Origin: an uncultured Clostridia bacterium
GTDB taxonomy: Bacteria > Bacillota > Clostridia > TANB77 > UBA1234
DNA: 64,000 nt
Reading direction: 5' to 3'
Assembly: GCA_934149405.1 (NCBI GenBank)
Contig: CAKPEV010000002.1
Location: 186,001-250,000 of the forward strand
This document shows, one piece after another, positions 63,366-64,000 of the stretch; positions within the stretch are counted from its first letter, which is position 1, and every line of letters begins with the position of its first letter. The notes beneath the pieces are model-generated. The model saw only the letters and a list, made by a program, of their open reading frames with translations. It did not search any database and was not told where the DNA came from. A program made the translations under genes and the position numbers.

Positions 63366-64000
63366 ATGAATTGTCGTAATATAGTCTTAAATTATATACA
63401 AAATTGTGAAAGAAATGAGCCTATCTTTATAGAAGATATAAAAGAGTATATTATGCAATTCTATAAGGAAAAGGAAAAAGAAAAAATATGTAATAATGTA
63501 AAAGAAATATTAAATAGGCTGAACAAGGAAAATGTTATAAAAACAGCATACAAAGGTATTTACTATATTCCAAAAACTAATATGTTTGGAGAAGTTCCAC
63601 TTGCAAATAGCAAAATAATTCAATACAAATATTTGGTTGATAAATTTGGTAATGTAAAAGGATATGTAACAGGAGCAAATCTATTTAATAAAGTCGGATT
63701 AACAACACAAGTCCCCAATATTATTGATATAGTCACAAATGAATGTAAAAACAATAATAAGTATGCAAATAAATATTTAAATGTAATAATAAGAAAGCCG
63801 AAAATTGAAATAAATAATGAAAATTATAAATATTTGCAATTGTTTGATTTAATAGAAAACAAAGATAATATTTGTGTAGAAACAAATGATATAAATGAAG
63901 TAATATATAACTTTATTCAAGAAAATGATTTAGATTTTGAAAAAATATTAAAATATGCAAGAGAGACTAATAGCAAATCAGTAATAGAAAAAATGGTCAT
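63366..64000 (+). CDS. DUF6088 family protein, AbiEi-like antitoxin (truncated by window edge)
   Basis: The frame is open from ATG 63366 to the right edge (211 codons visible). GGGGTG lies upstream. It opens with a predicted winged-helix part (IVLNYIQNCERNEPIFIEDIK ... EILNRLNKENVIKTAYKGIYYIPK), then FGEVPLANSKI and GYVTGANLFNKVGLTTQVPNIIDIVTNE. This matches the DUF6088/AbiEi type IV antitoxin family. Such genes usually precede a nucleotidyltransferase (AbiEii-like) toxin, which would lie to the right of this window. I infer a third toxin-antitoxin locus beside mazEF. Confidence 0.82.
   Translation, partial: MNCRNIVLNYIQNCERNEPIFIEDIKEYIMQFYKEKEKEKICNNVKEILNRLNKENVIKTAYKGIYYIPKTNMFGEVPLANSKIIQYKYLVDKFGNVKGYVTGANLFNKVGLTTQVPNIIDIVTNECKNNNKYANKYLNVIIRKPKIEINNENYKYLQLFDLIENKDNICVETNDINEVIYNFIQENDLDFEKILKYARETNSKSVIEKMV

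Overview
The window is AT-rich, uses the standard code and reads as a chromosome segment of a low-GC, spore-forming anaerobic Firmicute (Clostridia), probably a gut commensal. Two things point this way. The left edge cuts the 3' end of spoIVA, a spore-coat ATPase of endospore formers. Nearly 70% of the window encodes very large BspA-like (DUF285) surface proteins, a class common in gut Clostridia. This is inference from gene content; no 16S gene or other species marker is present.

Layout: (1) 1-7,080: spoIVA 3' end, a small membrane protein, a lone tyrosine integrase, a HigB/HigA-ImmA toxin-antitoxin pair bracketed by a perfect 21-bp direct repeat, a GT4 glycosyltransferase, a DUF4358 protein and an Rpn-family nuclease. 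(2) 7,083-24,713: a promoter module and one gene for a 5,774-residue secreted protein with eleven beta-helix cassettes plus two PKD/DUF285 modules. (3) 24,801-27,208: a class II Fic protein (minus strand) with an array of dyad half-sites, then prfA. (4) 27,323-35,217: a second copy of the promoter module and a 2,537-residue protein ending in a Cys/His-rich tail with six CxxCxGxG motifs. (5) 35,327-37,465: hicAB with a frameshifted hicA, and a YibE/F-like membrane protein. (6) 37,830-56,089: a third copy of the promoter module, four 26-27-bp tandem repeats in the leader, and a four-gene unit for a small anchored protein and three surface proteins (1,644, 3,405 and 679-residue class). (7) 56,244-64,000: a DUF3298 protein, cysS with a leader-peptide attenuator followed by an HD hydrolase gene, a lipoprotein, an MBL/DUF3006 pair, mazEF, and the start of a DUF6088 (AbiEi-like) gene.

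Two observations stand out. First, the three surface-protein transcription units share a roughly 240-bp upstream block: an upstream TTACGCA/ACTACG box, a 12-bp hairpin with a T tract, a TTCCGTAA box, then a T(A/G)GACA/TATAAT promoter. The hairpin-to-TTCCGTAA and TTCCGTAA-to-promoter spacings are identical in all three copies, although much of the sequence between has diverged, and the hairpin shows paired changes. This suggests one regulon. Second, upstream of cysS there is a consensus promoter, a 13-codon leader ORF (MIRNILLICCCTR) with three consecutive Cys codons, and mutually exclusive antiterminator and terminator stems. It looks like ribosome-mediated cysteine attenuation in a lineage where T-boxes are usual.

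The remaining genes form a mosaic of housekeeping functions (prfA, cysS, dGTPase-like HD protein) interspersed with toxin-antitoxin and defence-type genes (HigBA-ImmA, Fic, HicAB, MazEF, DUF6088, Rpn), typical of an accessory-rich region. All functional calls come from recognising sequence motifs by eye; no database search was run.
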